Assembly (NCBI GenBank): GCA_022565195.1
Contig: JADFJZ010000013.1
Location: 1-10,403, forward strand
DNA from: Planctomycetota bacterium
GTDB lineage: Bacteria > Planctomycetota > Phycisphaerae > UBA1845 > CAIVHJ01
DNA: 10,403 nucleotides
Direction: 5' to 3'
Below, piece by piece: positions 7,227 through 10,403 of the stretch. The notes under the pieces are model-generated. The model was not told the DNA's origin. It did not search any database and saw nothing but the letters and a program-made list of their open reading frames with translations. The number at the start of each line of letters is the position of its first letter. Position 1 is the stretch's first letter. Position numbers and translations under genes: made by a program.

Positions 7227-7265
7227 GACTGTGTACAGTCTAGCCGGGCTGGAGGCAACGAGCAA
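7227..7265 (-). promoter_or_regulatory. Candidate frr promoter with a dyad over the -10 and start region
   Basis: On the minus strand TTGCTC (7265-7260) and TAGACT (7242-7237) are 17 bases apart and would start mRNA near 7230, giving a leader of about 34 bases. The palindrome GACTGTACACAGTC (7240-7227, six pairs around a two-base centre) overlaps the -10 box and the predicted start. Both boxes are only moderate matches, so this is a candidate only. Confidence 0.35.
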
Positions 7266-7306
7266 GACGTGAGAACCTGTCGACAGTTGGACGGCTTTCC
7301 AAGTAG

Positions 7307-7349
7307 AAAAAAGCGTTTGCGGCGGTCTGGAAAGAACCGCCGCAAACGC
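7307..7349 (-). terminator. Rho-independent terminator of the pilin-like gene
   Basis: On the minus strand the stem GCGTTTGCGGCGGT (7349-7336), a nine-base loop and its perfect complement ACCGCCGCAAACGC (7326-7313) form a 14-bp hairpin. Six T follow at 7312-7307. It begins about 35 bases after the TAG of the pilin-like gene and separates that gene from frr, which lies downstream on the same strand. This is a textbook intrinsic terminator; frr should therefore have its own promoter. Confidence 0.93.
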
Positions 7350-7384
7350 GAATGTCGCATCTCCTGAACGATTAACGTCCTCAG

Positions 7385-8560
7385 CTACGGCCAGAGGTAG
7401 GTGTCGGTCGTGCCATTTGTGAACACGCCCGAACCCTCAACAATCTCAACGGTCTTGAACCCGGGCGGCAGAATCTCCAAGTTCCCGCGCCACGGGGTCG
7501 ATCCCCAATCACCTGTCGGGGATGTAGCACCCCCATCACCCGTATCCGTCAGAGTGGGTCCTGCGTCTTCAATGCCCTGCCTGAGATAAATGTTGTCATT
7601 GTCTACGCCGACGCAGGACCTCTCTTTGAATGATGCACTGCCATCCACGCGAAAGACATTCTGTCCGCCCCCGTTGCCTCGACCGCCGTGGTTCGGGGAG
7701 TTGCCGCGCCGCCAGCGGATGGGCGTGTGCTTCGGCAACAGGTTCGAAAGGTAGTCGGGATGAACCGTACCGGGGCTGTTCGGATTCCGATAGCCGCTGT
7801 TGCCGGAGTAAACCGACTCGATCGGAGGCGGGGTCGTGCTCACGCGAGTGTCGACGCCGCCCATTTCGATTACTTGCGGGACGGCTTTGCGGTTAAACGG
7901 CCCTTTGTCCGCCATGACCACGAGCCGAGGATCCGCCCGGCCACTCGGCTTGGCCTTATTCGCTTTTGAATTCCCGAACGGCACCTGGTAAGCGTAGCTG
8001 CACGTGCGATAGCCCTCAAAGTCATAGAAAACATCCGGCGAGCGCACGTTCCGATCCCCAGGGTCCGTGTTGCCATCGGGGTTGTCCCGAAGTGGATCAA
8101 TCACATCATCATCCGAACTCGGACAAACCACCTGTTTGGGAGCGATTCGGGTTTCCCGAATCAACTGCCAGAAGGCCCGACTGACGCTGACCTTCGTGGC
8201 ATCGTCCGGATCACCCCATTCAGAACCACTGGTGTTGCTCCACAAAGCTTGGCGGAACGCCTGATCGACGCCGTCGTCGTGCCCACCCATTGTTCCAGTC
8301 CAGTCGATCCTGTTGTCGTCAGGCGGGGGTTCTCCGTCGAAAGTCACGCTCTTGTGCGGCGGAATCATCCACGAGCCCGCGTTGTCATTGCCGTACATGA
8401 CGGTCGCGCTGCCCACGGCTTTCAGATTCGTGCCGCAGACGGTGCGCTTGGCCAACTCCCGGGCCCGTGCCAGGCTGGGCAGCAGGATCGCGATCAACAG
8501 GGCGATGATCGCGATGACCACCAAGAGTTCGACCAATGTGAATCCTTTGGTTCGTCGCAT
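7385..8560 (-). CDS. Type IV pilin-like / type II pseudopilin-like protein with prepilin N-terminus
   Basis: The 391-residue product starts [19 protein letters not shown], a class III signal. Prepilin peptidase would cut after Gly6 and methylate Phe7; Glu11 is the conserved mature Glu5. The hydrophobic helix spans about 7-27 and anchors the protein in the membrane or in a pilus-like filament. [20 protein letters not shown] follows, a stretch typical of planctomycete pilin-like families. The rest is a large soluble domain. Near residue 300 lies [20 protein letters not shown], which resembles the H-X9-DG motif of prepilin-processing-associated proteins but has 14 residues between His and Asp. 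The protein is far longer than classical pilins. Planctomycete genomes carry many such genes with unknown individual roles. The ATG at 8560 has an AGGAGG site, so the 33-residue longer frame is not the start. It is a single gene with its own terminator and no pilus assembly gene nearby. Confidence 0.9.
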   Translation of the reverse strand: MRRTKGFTLVELLVVIAIIALLIAILLPSLARARELAKRTVCGTNLKAVGSATVMYGNDNAGSWMIPPHKSVTFDGEPPPDDNRIDWTGTMGGHDDGVDQAFRQALWSNTSGSEWGDPDDATKVSVSRAFWQLIRETRIAPKQVVCPSSDDDVIDPLRDNPDGNTDPGDRNVRSPDVFYDFEGYRTCSYAYQVPFGNSKANKAKPSGRADPRLVVMADKGPFNRKAVPQVIEMGGVDTRVSTTPPPIESVYSGNSGYRNPNSPGTVHPDYLSNLLPKHTPIRWRRGNSPNHGGRGNGGGQNVFRVDGSASFKERSCVGVDNDNIYLRQGIEDAGPTLTDTGDGGATSPTGDWGSTPWRGNLEILPPGFKTVEIVEGSGVFTNGTTDTYLWP

Positions 8561-8565
8561 GAGAA

Positions 8566-8571
8566 CCTCCT
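8566..8571 (-). promoter_or_regulatory. Shine-Dalgarno of the pilin-like gene
   Basis: AGGAGG on the minus strand lies five bases before the ATG at 8560. It fixes the start exactly where the prepilin leader MRRTKG begins. Confidence 0.75.
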
Positions 8572-8649
8572 GTGCAAAAGCACATTGTTGTGAACGACGG
8601 TTTGACGCAAGGCAGTTTCGCCGCATCAACGGTGATTCGAATAAAACGG

Positions 8650-8658
8650 ATGATAGCA
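8650..8658 (-). promoter_or_regulatory. Candidate extended -10 promoter for the pilin-like gene
   Basis: The minus strand reads TGCTATCAT (8658-8650), an extended -10 element with five of six bases in the hexamer. There is no good -35 box, as is allowed for extended -10 promoters. It would give a leader of about 83 bases before the ATG at 8560. Confidence 0.3.
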
Positions 8659-8805
8659 TGGGCCGACAATTACGAGCGGCTCCAGCATCTGATGCGTCGA
8701 CACTCTGTTACCCAAACCGAGCTTTCACTCGGGCACGGTCACAACGAGCGACCTGCCCGAACATCGGAAACGCGGAAGGCGAACGCCGCCATCCTCTGAA
8801 ACACA

Positions 8806-8834
8806 AACCTACGCAGATACAACATCTGCGTCAA
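8806..8834 (-). promoter_or_regulatory. Inverted repeat filling the spacer of a possible promoter
   Basis: The perfect inverted repeat ACGCAGAT / ATCTGCGT (8811-8818 and 8824-8831, five-base loop) is flanked on the minus strand by TTGACG (8834-8829) and TAGGTT (8811-8806), 17 bases apart. The -35 box is good and the -10 box poor (three of six). It could be a regulator site for the pilin-like gene, with a leader of about 240 bases, or only a small hairpin. Confidence 0.3.
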
Positions 8835-9202
8835 TTTCGCAGTCGGGAAACGGTTTAATATCACCGAGTGAGGGCTTCGCTGGAATGAATACGGACGCAC
8901 GAGCTCGTGGTGGGCCAGTCCGGTATTAGTGTGGATATTATAATAGCTGCTTGGTTCGCGAAGCTCTCCGAACCATTATCCGCATAAATTCTACAACACG
9001 TATGGCCTAGTGTCAATGCCGAGTCTCGCGGGCAGCCCAATTATTAGAATAGCCCGTTCTGCCCCAGCAAGGCACTTGTACCGGTCCTGTTAGGCCACCC
9101 CCACGCCCTCCGAAACATGTGGGAATTCATGGGGATCGGGCAGAGCGAACGCAGCGTGTGCCCCAGAACAAAATGGCCCGCTGTGCCCCTGGAAACAAGA
9201 AT

Positions 9203-9232
9203 TAGACTTGTTGCCGCTGTTTCGAGTAGAAT
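9203..9232 (+). promoter_or_regulatory. Candidate promoter of the beta-propeller gene
   Basis: TAGACT (9203-9208, four of six) and TAGAAT (9227-9232, five of six) are 18 bases apart and would start mRNA near 9239, about 50 bases before the ATG. The ribosome binding site AGGAG (9280-9284) follows, six bases before the start. Confidence 0.35.
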
Positions 9233-9290
9233 GGAGGGGACGAAACCTCGATCGACGATTCCCGCATTGTTCATAGACCAGGAGTTCTTT

Positions 9291-10403
9291 ATGCCCAAGC
9301 ACACCAATATCTTAGGTGCAGCGGTGTTCGCGCTGATGACGCTGCCGGTGGTCGGTCAGGATTTGATCCCCAGCGCCGAACTTGCCCAAGTTGAGCACTA
9401 CAAGTTCTGGCAAACGCAACTGCCTCTCTTGGACGACGACATGGTCTCGCGAGTGTACTTGGTAGGCGAGAACATCTACGCCGTCACGGCGCGCTCGAAT
9501 CTCTATGCCGTACACGCCGACGTAGGGACGATTCGGTGGGCCGTGAACCTCGGCGGTCCGGGGAATCGCGTCTTTCAGCCGACGCATGTCCGCAGTTTCT
9601 GGGGCCGGGATCTGACACTCGTGTCAACCTCCGAAACGATCAAGTGGCTCGATCGCGCCACGGGCGAGCAAGTCGCCAGTCTCGATCTGGACTTCATTCC
9701 CTCGACCTCCGCGTTGAGCGACGGCGTACGCACGTATGTCTGCGGGCTCGACTCGATGCTGCACTGTACCGAATTCGTGCCTTCCGGTGCAGGCGTGGCG
9801 GCGATCGAGAAATGGCGAATCAGAACTCAAGCGATCACCGTATCGTCACCGGTACTCTGGGGAGGCGGTCTGTTCTTCGCGTCGCAGGACGCCAAGATTC
9901 GGGCCTGCGATTCCTATGACAAGAGTCGTTTCTGGGTATTCAAAGGAAGCGCCCCGATTACGGCGGACATCTACGTGGACAGCACGGGTGTCTATTTTGG
10001 ATCCGGCGATCACAATCTCTACAAGTTGGATGTCAACACCGGCAGAGGGCTGTGGCGTTTTCGCACGCCGGGCATGATCCGGAGCCAGCCCGTCTTGATC
10101 GGTGAGACGCTTTATCAACAAGTCGAGGAGCATGGCATTTACGCAGTTCATACGGACACCGGAAAGCAAGTCTGGCACGCACCCGACGCGGCTGAGTTCA
10201 TCTCCGCTTCGGACGATCAAATCTACATGCTGTCCCGCTATGGCGAAATTGTCGGCGCAAGCCAGTCGACCGGCCGCGTGCAGAGTAGGATGGACGCGGG
10301 AAACGTGGAGTTGGTGGCCCGCAACACCGCCAGCGCTGCCATGTACTTGGGCAGCCGCGACGGTCGGTTGCTGTGTGCCCAGCACAAGTCGATCCCGTAC
10401 TTG
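9291..10403 (+). CDS. Exported PQQ/BamB-like beta-propeller protein, 3' end beyond window (371 codons seen)
   Basis: The frame is open from the ATG to the last base, so the C-terminus is missing. AGGAG lies six bases before the ATG. Residues 1-23 (MPKHTNILGAAVFALMTLPVVGQ) form a signal peptide with likely cleavage near VGQ|D. There is no Cys at the site, so it is not an obvious lipoprotein. The rest consists of beta-propeller blades of the PQQ-repeat type. Signature pieces are NLYAVHADVGTIRWAVNLG, IKWLDRATGEQVASLDL, NLYKLDVNTGRGLWRFRTP, GIYAVHTDTGKQVWHA and EIVGASQSTGRVQSRM. At least six such segments are visible. Proteins of this fold include BamB of the outer-membrane assembly machine and PQQ dehydrogenases. 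I see no dehydrogenase-specific motif, and the role is unknown; periplasmic protein binding or assembly is a guess. It is transcribed away from the pilin-like gene. Confidence 0.88.
   Translation, partial: MPKHTNILGAAVFALMTLPVVGQDLIPSAELAQVEHYKFWQTQLPLLDDDMVSRVYLVGENIYAVTARSNLYAVHADVGTIRWAVNLGGPGNRVFQPTHVRSFWGRDLTLVSTSETIKWLDRATGEQVASLDLDFIPSTSALSDGVRTYVCGLDSMLHCTEFVPSGAGVAAIEKWRIRTQAITVSSPVLWGGGLFFASQDAKIRACDSYDKSRFWVFKGSAPITADIYVDSTGVYFGSGDHNLYKLDVNTGRGLWRFRTPGMIRSQPVLIGETLYQQVEEHGIYAVHTDTGKQVWHAPDAAEFISASDDQIYMLSRYGEIVGASQSTGRVQSRMDAGNVELVARNTASAAMYLGSRDGRLLCAQHKSIPYL

Larger units (their letters stand above)
8561..9290. other. 730-base gene-free region between divergent pilin-like and beta-propeller genes
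   Basis: Both flanking genes read outward from this gap. The open frames in it have no ribosome site, recognisable domain or start support. It contains the promoter candidates and inverted repeat listed separately. It also has a perfect TATAAT inside the palindrome ATTATAAT (8937-8944) without a fitting -35 box, and a 7-bp hairpin TGGTTCG / CGAACCA (8952-8958 and 8969-8975). The part from 8980 to about 9200 shows nothing I can name apart from weak CGGGC/GCCCG arms (9029-9056). The length is compatible with a small RNA or a lost gene, but nothing shows either. Confidence 0.5.

Noticed and set aside
9044..9307. Overlapping small minus-strand frames near the beta-propeller start
   Set aside because: They overlap the real gene's ribosome site and start on the opposite strand and look like chance frames.

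Overview
The window (about 58% G+C by eye) looks like chromosomal DNA from a planctomycete, probably of the Phycisphaerae or a related uncultured lineage. This is an inference. It rests on a long type IV-pilin-like protein of the kind expanded in that phylum ([13 protein letters not shown] start, later a His...DG motif), a secreted PQQ-type beta-propeller protein, a secreted cysteine-rich repeat protein, and a paired LptF/LptG exporter implying a Gram-negative envelope.

Layout, left to right. (1) Positions 1-1974, minus strand: the first 658 codons of a secreted multi-repeat cysteine-rich protein with a GTG start. It runs off the left edge and contains a 156-bp tandem duplication. (2) 1975-2489: a non-coding gap with a good promoter candidate for gene 1 and some dyad symmetry. 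(3) 2490-3758, minus: purD, the GAR synthetase of purine synthesis. (4) 3820-5505 and 5511-6602, plus: two LptF/LptG-type permease genes, five bases apart, divergent from purD. The first has an unusually large periplasmic part. (5) 6630-7196, minus: frr, ribosome recycling factor, convergent with lptG. (6) 7307-7349: a strong intrinsic terminator for the minus-strand gene to its right. (7) 7385-8560, minus: the pilin-like protein. (8) 8561-9290: a 730-base gap with inverted repeats and promoter candidates. (9) 9291-10403, plus: the first 371 codons of an exported PQQ/BamB-like beta-propeller protein, running off the right edge.

The middle genes are housekeeping: nucleotide synthesis, LPS transport and translation recycling. 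The two ends and the pilin are surface or secreted proteins. Apart from the lptF-lptG pair there is no sign of a multi-gene pathway. I see no transposase, integrase, CRISPR array, tRNA, rRNA or phage gene. I found no convincing undescribed system. The parts most worth a second look are the cysteine-rich protein with its tandem duplication, and the enlarged, possibly internally duplicated periplasmic region of the LptF-like protein.
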